Assembly (NCBI RefSeq): GCF_938045405.1
Contig: NZ_CALIMW010000226.1
Location: 1-19,645 of the forward strand
DNA length: 19,645 bases
Origin: an uncultured Campylobacter sp.
Lineage (GTDB): Bacteria; Campylobacterota; Campylobacteria; Campylobacterales; Campylobacteraceae
Direction of reading: 5' to 3'
Under the pieces are notes generated by a model. It had not been told where the DNA came from, made no database searches, and saw nothing but the letters and a program-made list of their open reading frames with translations. The position numbers were made by a program, and so were the translations under genes. Of the stretch, positions 7,505 to 14,828 are shown piece by piece (the first letter of the stretch is position 1; each line of letters opens with the position of its first letter).

Positions 7505-7891
7505 CTACTTTATGCGCTTTTCGATCGGAACGTAATCGCGCACGTCGCACACGTTTTTGTACGCCGGCCGGTAAATTCTGCCGCCTGCGACGATCTCTTC
7601 GATGCGGTGCGCGCTCCAGCCCGCAATGCGCGAAATCGCAAAAATGGGCGTGTAGAGTTCACGCGGGATATTGAGCATCGAATACACAAAGCCGGAATAA
7701 AAATCGACGTTCGGGCAGATCTTTTTTTTCACCTTCGTGCACTTCGGCAAGCACGTCGGGAGAAATTTTCGCGATAAGGTCATAGAGGCGGAATTCCGCT
7801 TCGCACTTTTTTCTTTTGTAAGCTTGGAAGCCTTTTCGTGCAAAAGCACCGCCCTCGGATCGTCGATCGTATACACCGCGTGCCTCGGTCT
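7505..7891 (-). pseudogene. gltA: Citrate synthase remnant (3' third, two frameshifts)
   Basis: The minus strand holds the C-terminal part of citrate synthase, which condenses oxaloacetate and acetyl-CoA. Recognisable: RHAVYTIDDPRAVLLHEKA, PNVDFYSGFVYSML, IPRELYTPIFAISRIAGWSAH, RIEEIVAGGRIYRPAY and a YVPIE end. About 129 of some 430-450 codons remain, and an in-frame stop (7892-7894) lies directly before the homology. Two compensating single-base shifts interrupt it. T6 at 7807-7812 lacks one base and T8 at 7722-7729 has one extra. Between them the other frame reads CEAEFRLYDLIAKISPDVLA, as expected of the family. It marks the right edge of the foreign-looking block. Confidence 0.9.
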
Positions 7892-7957
7892 TTAAATTTT
7901 TAAGACGGCAAACTTAAAATTTCCTCATCCGTTTTATAAAATTTTAATCCCCTTTCG

Positions 7958-7963
7958 TATAAA
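7958..7963 (+). promoter_or_regulatory. Possible -10 element for the TolC-like gene
   Basis: TATAAA (7958-7963, extended as TATAAAAT) lies 39 bp before the TTG start in AT-rich DNA. Epsilonproteobacterial promoters often have only a -10 box. No clear -35 is seen, so this is weak. Confidence 0.3.
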
Positions 7964-7996
7964 ATGCATTAAAATTTCATTTATAAAGAGCTTGCT

Positions 7997-9598
7997 TTGA
8001 ATAAATTTGCGATTACCCCTATTCTAATCACCTTGGCTTTAACTATCGGTGCGGATTTCTTAAACGCAGCGAATAAATTTAGCTCCGCTTCATCAAAACC
8101 TGCCTCAAATAAAACGTCTACTCAAAACCAAGCAGCCGCGCAAAACACTCAAAGCGCCTTAGAAAAATATCTCTCCACCCCGGAGGTAGGTTCTAAGCAA
8201 GATAATTCGCAAGACGCTTCTAAAGGTTCAAGCTCCAAAGCTAAAGCCGAAGCCAAAGCCCCTACTAAAATTTACAGACTAGACAGATCAAAAATACGAG
8301 ATATAAATCAAAAAAGATTGGACGGACAGCTTGATTCAAATTCAAAGGCAGCTCTAAACTCCTTCTCTTTTGACGCCTTATTAGAGCACACTTTAGCTAA
8401 TTCTCCGAGTTTAAATTTAACCAGACTCGATGTACAAAGCGCTCGCAACGAGCTAGAGTATCAAAAGGCCTCACGCTATCCCGAGTTTGGAATTAATGCC
8501 AATAGCGAATACGCTAAACGCTACGGCGCTCGCTACAACTCCGTGCAGATTGGCGACGATAGCCTGGTCTCGCAAAGCGGCTACGGAGATTCCCTCTCTT
8601 TAGTACTGCGCCAAGATATATTTAAATTCGGCGCGGATGAGTTAGCGATCGAAGCTGCCGAAGAGAATATCAAACAAGCAGATCTTAAAAGATGCTCTGC
8701 TTATATGGATGGCTCGATTAAGCTTTTGGAGCTTTACGATGAGGCGCTCGGATATAAAAACAGAATAGAAATTTACGAGCGGTTAAAAGATGCCTACGAG
8801 ATGCTTTATATCTATGAAAAGAGACTATCGGGCGCAGGAGAGTTAGGTAAAACAGCTCTGGCAGATCAAGCCATAGCATTAGCCGATACGAGCTATGAAC
8901 TGTCTCAATTAGAACTAAACGCAAATAATGTTTTAAATAAAATTTACTCGCTTTCCGGAGTTAAAATTCCAAACGTGTTTTATCTTTCGGATCTAGGCGG
9001 AGCCAATAGTATCAACTCAGACTTCGTACCCTTTGAAGATAGCGTAATCGCTAAAGGATTTGATCATGAATTGGCTGCAAATGAGCTAAGTATGAGATCA
9101 CAAGAAAGACTTTATTATCCTACCGTTTCGCTCTACGGCAGATACGATCTTTACGGCAGCGATAGAGACGACTTTAGCCGCGCCGGAAAGGATGTCAAAA
9201 GACATGGATATAGAGCGGGACTTACGGTGCATATGAGCCTATTTGACGGAGGCAAGCGCGCCGCACAGATTAAAGAAAAAGAGATCAATAAAGAGAGGAT
9301 TTTATCTAAAAAGGAAGAAGCTAGATTAGAATACGAAAAGCAGATCGCAGATCTTAAACTCTTTCTATCTAAAAAAGATGAATACGATAAAATCCTATCC
9401 AATTCCTCTAAAATTTCAAAAGATATCCTAACTATGCAAAAGAGATTAAATGCCGGTAACGAAAGCTCAAAGATAGATGTCTTAAACTCCCTAATAGCTT
9501 CTTTAAAAAAGGAATTAGCTCTAAAAGAACATACGCAAAAAGCTAGCTTTAATATCAAAAAAGCGGAGCTAATGTCTAGATACGGAAGGTGTGAGTAG
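7997..9598 (+). CDS. TolC-like outer-membrane efflux protein of the type I secretion system
   Basis: 533 residues. A signal peptide covers residues 1 to about 24 (hydrophobic ITPILITLALTIGADFLNA). Residues 25-95 are a Ser/Ala/Gln/Lys-rich low-complexity stretch. Two repeated outer-membrane-efflux (OEP) halves follow, at about 128-320 (LANSPSLNLTRLDVQSARNE, then RQDIFKFGADELAIEAAEEN) and 350-525 (a beta segment with YPTVSLYGRYDLYG, then MSLFDGGKRAAQIKEKE and long helices). Trimers of such proteins form the outer-membrane exit duct for HlyB/HlyD exporters. The only start that keeps the signal peptide is TTG at 7997, preceded by AAGAG at 7986-7990; no ATG is available for the next 200 codons. 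It is probably dedicated to the RTX protein downstream, because HlyB and HlyD are in the same locus. The Ser-rich stretch makes it longer than most family members. Confidence 0.9.
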   Translation: MNKFAITPILITLALTIGADFLNAANKFSSASSKPASNKTSTQNQAAAQNTQSALEKYLSTPEVGSKQDNSQDASKGSSSKAKAEAKAPTKIYRLDRSKIRDINQKRLDGQLDSNSKAALNSFSFDALLEHTLANSPSLNLTRLDVQSARNELEYQKASRYPEFGINANSEYAKRYGARYNSVQIGDDSLVSQSGYGDSLSLVLRQDIFKFGADELAIEAAEENIKQADLKRCSAYMDGSIKLLELYDEALGYKNRIEIYERLKDAYEMLYIYEKRLSGAGELGKTALADQAIALADTSYELSQLELNANNVLNKIYSLSGVKIPNVFYLSDLGGANSINSDFVPFEDSVIAKGFDHELAANELSMRSQERLYYPTVSLYGRYDLYGSDRDDFSRAGKDVKRHGYRAGLTVHMSLFDGGKRAAQIKEKEINKERILSKKEEARLEYEKQIADLKLFLSKKDEYDKILSNSSKISKDILTMQKRLNAGNESSKIDVLNSLIASLKKELALKEHTQKASFNIKKAELMSRYGRCE

Positions 9599-10009
9599 GC
9601 CGTTTGGGGTAGCCAAGTAGATGATTTGGTAGTTAGCCCAATAGATAGTTTAAGCGGCTATGGCGTTTTAACATAGCGTCTTGCATTTGGCTTTAGGCTT
9701 TGTATCTTGCAGCGCTGCGAAGTAAAATTTTAAAATTTAGAGTAGTAAAAGACCTAAAATTGGGTAGGGCAAAGCGACTCTAAATTTTAAATATACCGTA
9801 AGAATAAAATAGTAAAATATAGTCAATATTCTTTACTATGGTGGTTGCAAAAGCTCTTCAATAACGTGAGCACTAAATAAGATGTTAGAAGTGGCCACCA
9901 AAGCAAATATTAAAATAAATATTTATAGCGAAATATGGGAAATGGGGGACAAAAATCCTCGTCTAACAAGTCTAGAAAGGCAATAAATCTGAAAATAAAG
10001 GATAATAAA
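9599..10009. other. Intergenic stretch between the TolC-like gene and the domain relic
   Basis: There is no convincing gene. It contains an AT-rich 15-bp inverted repeat (9729-9791) and an 8-bp inverted repeat (ATAGTAAA 9809-9816, TTTACTAT 9832-9839). On the minus strand, about 9838-9930 reads as a short hydrophobic then charged C-terminus ending at a stop, which could be a gene relic, but I cannot assign it. Confidence 0.5.
9729..9791. repeat. 15-bp inverted repeat after the TolC-like gene
   Basis: Arms 9729-9743 (TTTAAAATTTAGAGT) and 9777-9791 are exact reverse complements with a 33-nt spacer. It lies 130 bp after the TolC-like stop. The AT-rich stem and long loop make it a poor terminator, but it is the only candidate for a transcription end there. 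Confidence 0.45.
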
Positions 10010-10159
10010 ATGTCAAAAATTACAGTTTATATAGATGTTAGAAGGATGCGTGTATATTTTCAGGCATTACGGATGGTAATGAAATATTATATAGGTTTCT
10101 TACCAAATAAAATAAGCATATTAAAGAATGATGTTAATTTCATAGGCAAGTTTAAGTAA
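10010..10159 (+). pseudogene. Frameshifted relic of a second papain-like N-terminal domain
   Basis: An ATG at 10010 with AAGGA at 9998-10002 opens a short frame beginning MSKITVYIDV, like the MSKYRLTVNIEV start of the intact RTX protein. The frame then turns to nonsense. The -1/+2 frame at about 10047-10070 reads ACIFSGITDGNE, and from about 10084 the original frame resumes with YYIGFLPNKISILKNDVNFIGK before a stop at 10159. Placed in line, these pieces match the order seen in the intact protein around its catalytic-type His (HMWYGVQKDNEAE, then HQFGFASKNG). I therefore read this as the start of a duplicated domain broken by two frameshifts and a deletion that removed the Cys half. The intact copy starts 801 bp downstream. 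Confidence 0.6.
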
Positions 10160-10190
10160 GATAAAAATATAAATAAGGAGAATTTAAATT

Positions 10191-10793
10191 ATGATGAATT
10201 TTAACAGTAAACAGAAATCTCTAATTTTTATATTTTTATTGTTTATTGTTATTTATAGTATTATAAATTGGAAACCAATTCAAAACCCAGTAATATATAA
10301 AAAAGCTCAAGCTATTAATATTTCCAATAAAGATAATATTTTAGATATAAATATTACTATAGATAAAGAAGCATTTTATATACTATACCTTATATATCCG
10401 TATAATATAGGAAAAATTGAAGAAGACAATATGAATATAGGGCATAATAACAACATGACCTTGGGGCTTACAATAACCCCGTTTAATATGAAACAAACGG
10501 ATTGGAGATATTTTAAAGAAAGCGATAAAAATATATATCCTGATAATGCTAGAATTTTAGAACATAAAGATAATTTTAATACTATTTTTAGTTTTCCCAA
10601 AGATGTTTATGATTTTATTGCTACCGCCCCGAATGGCACGAACGGTAAGTATAAAAGGATAGCTATAGTAAAACTACAAAAAGGTAAATATAATATAAAG
10701 TTAGAATTTTTAAATAGCATGGCATTAGAGGTCAAGAATATAATATATCTAGAAATAGAAGAAATGCAAAAAGAACGATTTTTTAGATTTTAA
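10191..10793 (+). CDS. Unknown membrane-anchored protein, candidate partner or immunity protein of the RTX protein
   Basis: 200 residues, family not recognised with confidence. An N-terminal hydrophobic segment (about residues 10-26, LIFIFLLFIVIYSIINW) could be an uncleaved signal anchor. The rest is polar and beta-rich, with a C-terminal pattern KYKRIAIVKLQKGKYNIKLEFL. From memory it loosely recalls DUF5625-type proteins; this is unverified. There is no lipobox Cys, so it is not a typical FrpD-like lipoprotein. AAGGAG (10175-10180) supports the ATG at 10191 over the one at 10194. The RTX gene starts 17 bp after its stop, so the two are cotranscribed. Its place directly before a large secreted, enzyme-like protein, its size and its membrane anchor fit an immunity or chaperone role, but no sequence motif proves it. 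It is very AT-rich compared with the RTX repeats. Confidence 0.65.
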   Translation: MMNFNSKQKSLIFIFLLFIVIYSIINWKPIQNPVIYKKAQAINISNKDNILDINITIDKEAFYILYLIYPYNIGKIEEDNMNIGHNNNMTLGLTITPFNMKQTDWRYFKESDKNIYPDNARILEHKDNFNTIFSFPKDVYDFIATAPNGTNGKYKRIAIVKLQKGKYNIKLEFLNSMALEVKNIIYLEIEEMQKERFFRF

Positions 10794-10810
10794 TTTATAA
10801 GGGAGACGAA

Positions 10811-13800
10811 ATGTCAAAATATAGACTAACAGTAAATATAGAGGTAGCGCTAACAGCTTATACAAATTATGAGACCATGCACATAGGTGCATCAATTGCT
10901 GGGCATATGTGGTATGGTGTTCAAAAAGATAACGAAGCCGAGCATCAATTTGGCTTTGCATCAAAAAATGGTGAGCCATTTGGCGCCGGCAAAATAGTAA
11001 CCAACGACGGTAAGTCATATGCCGGTAAACCATATTATTCAAGAACCGTAGAAATAACAGAAGAACAATATAATAAATTAATGGAGCATTCAGCAACTTT
11101 CGATAGCAGTAAATACGATGTTTTAAAAAATAATTGTATAAAATTTACTTGGGATGGACTTGAAAAGGCGGGATTTAATACAGGTGGCTTTAAGGGAATG
11201 TTTTTGCCTGATCAAAATATTGAGTATATAGATAAATTATTTGATAATCCCGATAGTTTTGGAAAAGATGCCATTAATAAATATAATAAATACCCGACAT
11301 CTTTAAATTCTCTTGGAATTACACCGGCAGATAATCTACCTTCTCAAGTGCTAGATTCTATTAAAACTTCTCTTATAGCTACATTAGGATTAGTTGTTGA
11401 TGGATGGGAAAAAATAATAACGCTTTCACTTAATGGATGGATTGATATCATTAATGGCTTCACTAACTCTATTTTTAATTTCTCCATCGTCGACCCTCTC
11501 GCCCTTGATCTTAACGGAGACGGTAAGATCGGCATCAGCCCGGCACCTAACGGCGGAGCCTACTTCGATCACAACGGCGATGGAGTATCTCACAAATCAT
11601 CTTGGATCAGCAAAGAGGATGGAATTTTAGCCTACGATCGTAATGGCAACGGCAATATAGACGACGGCAGCGAGCTATTTGGAAATTTCACGCAGATAAA
11701 AGATAAAGATGGCAATCAAAGACTAGCTAAGGACGGCTACGAAGCTTTAAAGGAATTTGATAGCAATAACGACGGGCTTATAGATAATAAAGACGATAAA
11801 TTTAAAGATCTTAAAATTTGGCAGGATGCGAACTCTAACGGGATCTCAGATGAAGGCGAGCTAAAGAGCTTAGATGAGCTAGGCATAGCTAGTCTAAGCC
11901 TAAATCACAATGAGGTAAACGAAGATCTAGGAGGCGGAAACACCCTAAGTCTAAAGGGAAGCTACATTAAAAAAGACGGCACCGCTCATAGTATGGGCGA
12001 TCTAAATTTCAACGTAGATACGATAAACTCTAAATTTAAAGACGGGGCGCCGTTAAGCTCCGAAGATATGGCTAGAGCGAATATCAAAGGCTTTGGACTA
12101 CTAAGAGATCTAAGATCGGCTGCTGCATTAAATAAAGAGCTAGCTAGCGCACTAGATAACTACTCTCGCTTAGGTACTAAAGAGGAGCAGCTCAAGGCTC
12201 TACCAGGTCTCATCAAAGCCTGGAGCGAGACTGCTGTAAGAAGCGGAAATTCTAACGGGGCAGACTACGAAGTAGGCCTAAAAGGGGTAAAGCTTCCAAG
12301 CAATGTAAATCTAGGCGCAGGATCAAACATCAATGTAGATGCAGACGGTAACGTGATAAACTCCGGTAATCCAAACGCTAGAAAACTAAGCCTCACTCCG
12401 TCTCAATATCAGGCTCTACTAAATAGCTCAAATTCTATAGATGAGAGCTTGCTAAAGGAGTTTGAGAGTATAAAATACAAGATCAAAGTAATCGACGCTT
12501 TTACCGGTTCAAAGACTGCGGAGCTCTATTATATAAGCAATGACGATATAAAAGCTATCATCAAAAACACAAACGAAACTTATGATAAAATTTTAAACTA
12601 CTCCTATGCGTCGTTACTTGCTCAAACCAGACTAAAAAGCTATGCGGATCTAATAAGTCTAGATATGATCTCCGTGCCTAACGATACTGCTGCGGGCAAT
12701 GGTGCCTCGGCGGGCGGCAATTCAAAATCCGATGCTGCAAGCGGCGGCGCAAATACATCTGCTAAGCCGAAGTATGATTTCAGACTAAATTTCACCAAAG
12801 TAATCGATAAATTTAAAGAGATAAATCTAAGCGATCCGAAGAAGGCTTTCGTGGATTTGGCGGAGCTTCTAAATGTATTAGGCCAATCAGGAAATAATGA
12901 CCTTTCTGGACTTAGTGCAGTTTTTTATGATTTTATGAATGCAGCCATGAAGAATGGCGCTTTTGAACAATACAAAGAACTATTATATGCAGCAGCACCT
13001 AACCAAAATAGCAATCATATTATATTTCCTGATGCTAAAGGCGACAATATAAAAGGAACAGATAAAACAGATATCGTCTATGCCGGCAGTGGTAATGACA
13101 GAGTCGGTGCATGGGATGGCAACGATGTAGTTTATGGCGAGGCTGGAGACGATGAGCTTTATGGTGAGGCTGGAGATGATAAGCTTTACGGCGGTGAAGG
13201 CAAAGATAGAATTTCTGGTGGAGCTGGTAATGATATCCTAAATGGAGACGAAGGCGACGATACCCTTTATGGAGAAAGTGGTAACGATATCTTAGAAGGC
13301 GGAGCCGGTAACGATAGATTAGAAGGTGGTGAAGGCAACGATACCTATATATTCGGTAGAGGCGACGGAGCGGATACCATCTATGATAACCACGGCAACG
13401 ATACGATTAAATTTAAAGAGGGAATCGGTAAAGAGGATTTAGTAGCCTCTAGAATTCCAAGTACTGACAATTTAAAACTCAGTATAAAAGGAAGTAACGA
13501 TAGTATAACTTTTAAAGATATTTACAACTATCCGGATAACATGAAGTTCAAATTTAGCAACGGAGAAATTTTTAGCCTAAAAGATTTCAATCTAGAAACG
13601 TCCGATAATGACGAAGGCCATTATATCTATGGATATGAAGGCAACGATATTCTAAGAGGCAACGGCGGTAACGACGGAATTTATTCCGGAAACGGCGACG
13701 ATATCGTCTATGCCGGCAGTGGTAATGACAGAGTCGGTGCATGGGATGGCAACGATGTAGTTTATGGCGAGGCTGGAGACGATGAGCTTTATGGTGAGGC

Positions 13801-14332
13801 TGGAGATGATAAGCTTTACGGCGGTGAAGGCAAAGATAGAATTTCTGGTGGAGCTGGTAATGATATCCTAAATGGAGACGAAGGCGACGATACCCTTTAT
13901 GGAGAAAGTGGTAACGATATCTTAGAAGGCGGAGCCGGTAACGATAGATTAGAAGGTGGTGAAGGCAACGATACCTATATATTCGGTAGAGGCGACGGAG
14001 CGGATACCATCTATGATAACCACGGCAACGATACGATTAAATTTAAAGAGGGAATCGGTAAAGAAAATATTACCTTCCAAAGGGTCGCCAACGATCTGGT
14101 ATTAAAATACGGCGAAAACGACACCGTCCGTATAAATAACCAATTCGGCGGTGGTGCTATAGAGCAGATTGCGCTTGCTAGTGGAGAGTATATCACTGCT
14201 AGCAAGATAAATAAGATCATCGAAGATCTCAACGCTTACGCCACAAATAACGGTATGAGCAATATCTCGATGGATGATATGAAAAATAATCCGGATATAA
14301 TGCAGATGTTTGCGAGCGGCTGGGGGAATTGA
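10811..14332 (+). CDS. FrpC-like RTX protein with N-terminal permuted papain-like domain
   Basis: 1173 residues, no signal peptide, as for type I substrates. Four parts are visible. (a) About 20-125: GHMWYG with His32 and KNNCIKFTW with Cys109, an order (His before Cys) typical of permuted papain/NlpC-type folds; the enzyme call is inference. (b) From residue 226: VDPLALDLNGDG, FDHNGDG and RNGNGNIDDGSELFG, closely resembling the self-processing module of Neisseria FrpC, which cuts its own Asp-Pro bond when calcium binds; here that bond is Asp228-Pro229. FrpC-like sequence continues to about 740 (FKDGAPLSSEDMARANIKGFG, LSLTPSQYQALL, DPKKAFVDLAELL), with a Gly/Ser/Ala linker at about 622-654. 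(c) RTX nonapeptides at about 750-860 and 935-1070. (d) An uncleaved C-terminal secretion region (1086-1173). AGGGAG (10800-10805) supports the start. No HlyC acyltransferase gene is in the window. Confidence 0.9.
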   Translation: MSKYRLTVNIEVALTAYTNYETMHIGASIAGHMWYGVQKDNEAEHQFGFASKNGEPFGAGKIVTNDGKSYAGKPYYSRTVEITEEQYNKLMEHSATFDSSKYDVLKNNCIKFTWDGLEKAGFNTGGFKGMFLPDQNIEYIDKLFDNPDSFGKDAINKYNKYPTSLNSLGITPADNLPSQVLDSIKTSLIATLGLVVDGWEKIITLSLNGWIDIINGFTNSIFNFSIVDPLALDLNGDGKIGISPAPNGGAYFDHNGDGVSHKSSWISKEDGILAYDRNGNGNIDDGSELFGNFTQIKDKDGNQRLAKDGYEALKEFDSNNDGLIDNKDDKFKDLKIWQDANSNGISDEGELKSLDELGIASLSLNHNEVNEDLGGGNTLSLKGSYIKKDGTAHSMGDLNFNVDTINSKFKDGAPLSSEDMARANIKGFGLLRDLRSAAALNKELASALDNYSRLGTKEEQLKALPGLIKAWSETAVRSGNSNGADYEVGLKGVKLPSNVNLGAGSNINVDADGNVINSGNPNARKLSLTPSQYQALLNSSNSIDESLLKEFESIKYKIKVIDAFTGSKTAELYYISNDDIKAIIKNTNETYDKILNYSYASLLAQTRLKSYADLISLDMISVPNDTAAGNGASAGGNSKSDAASGGANTSAKPKYDFRLNFTKVIDKFKEINLSDPKKAFVDLAELLNVLGQSGNNDLSGLSAVFYDFMNAAMKNGAFEQYKELLYAAAPNQNSNHIIFPDAKGDNIKGTDKTDIVYAGSGNDRVGAWDGNDVVYGEAGDDELYGEAGDDKLYGGEGKDRISGGAGNDILNGDEGDDTLYGESGNDILEGGAGNDRLEGGEGNDTYIFGRGDGADTIYDNHGNDTIKFKEGIGKEDLVASRIPSTDNLKLSIKGSNDSITFKDIYNYPDNMKFKFSNGEIFSLKDFNLETSDNDEGHYIYGYEGNDILRGNGGNDGIYSGNGDDIVYAGSGNDRVGAWDGNDVVYGEAGDDELYGEAGDDKLYGGEGKDRISGGAGNDILNGDEGDDTLYGESGNDILEGGAGNDRLEGGEGNDTYIFGRGDGADTIYDNHGNDTIKFKEGIGKENITFQRVANDLVLKYGENDTVRINNQFGGGAIEQIALASGEYITASKINKIIEDLNAYATNNGMSNISMDDMKNNPDIMQMFASGWGN
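13070..13434 (+). repeat. Copy 1 of a 365-bp perfect direct repeat in the RTX gene
   Basis: Every base of 13070-13434 matches 13700-14064. It encodes residues 754-875: one full set of RTX nonapeptides plus the YIFGRGDGADTIYDNHGNDT segment. The offset is 630 bp, exactly 210 codons. Confidence 0.97.
13700..14064 (+). repeat. Copy 2 of a 365-bp perfect direct repeat in the RTX gene
   Basis: Identical to 13070-13434, with different sequence immediately outside both ends. It encodes residues 964-1085. Absence of even silent changes points to a recent duplication or gene conversion. Recombination between copies would remove 210 codons in frame. Confidence 0.97.
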
Positions 14333-14828
14333 TAGCCCCCCCCCTAGCGGTGCACCCCCTCAATGCTGCAGATTGCTCTGCTAACGACTACTCGTAAAAT
14401 GCCGCCGGTTGCTCCTAGAGACTACCGGCGGTGATAATCCCGCCTATCGCAAAGATATCGTTTTTGTTAGCTTGGATTGCCGCTATCCGCTTGAATAAAC
14501 AGGACGCTCGAATGGAAAGCAAGCTATTTAAGAGGCGTGCCCAACCAGGCAAGATAGTTAACCGCCCGGACTAGAGCGGTTGTTTGAGTCACATTTTCGG
14601 CTAGAGGCTCGCTTGCTAGAACGAACAGCAGCTCAAGATAGAGGCGGCAGCTATCCACTCTGCTTCGGCACTACATTAAAAATTTATCAAGAGGACGTCC
14701 TTGCTTGCGTTAAATTTAAAGTGAGGTCGCGCTAGGACAGACAGGATAGGCAGTCGCTCAAACGAACAGTGTATTTGAGCAGAGACTTATCCATAGGGTA
14801 AATAACCACCTACCTCTCTCTTCCTATC
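14333..14828. other. Intergenic region between the convergent RTX and hlyD genes
   Basis: There is no gene with support. It holds a run of nine C (14336-14344) three bases after the RTX stop. Pairing of 14319-14326 with 14341-14348 (one G-T pair) would form a hairpin across the stop codon. A second hairpin has arms 14402-14409 (CCGCCGGT) and 14424-14431. A weaker 6-bp inverted repeat pairs 14560-14565 with 14576-14581. None is followed by a T run. These are candidates for ending the two convergent transcripts. Confidence 0.5.

Larger units (their letters stand above)
3980..7891. other. Foreign-looking block (Treponema-like) truncated at both ends
   Basis: The block holds, in order, the 5' third of fhs (minus), a three-gene tetR operon (plus), rsuA (minus) and the 3' third of gltA (minus). 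It uses GCG, CGAAAA- and CCGT-rich codons unlike the flanking Campylobacter-type genes, and its protein features look spirochaetal to me; this is an impression, not a search result. Recognisable homology stops inside fhs near 3990 and inside gltA near 7891. At both points the DNA changes to AT-rich non-coding sequence. No transposase, integrase, tRNA or direct repeat is visible at the edges. Possible origins are illegitimate uptake of a random DNA fragment or a chimeric assembly join. Confidence 0.7.

Noticed and set aside
9838..9930. Minus-strand hydrophobic C-terminus ending in a stop
   Set aside because: About 30 codons with no identifiable family. It may be a gene relic, but the evidence is too thin to annotate.
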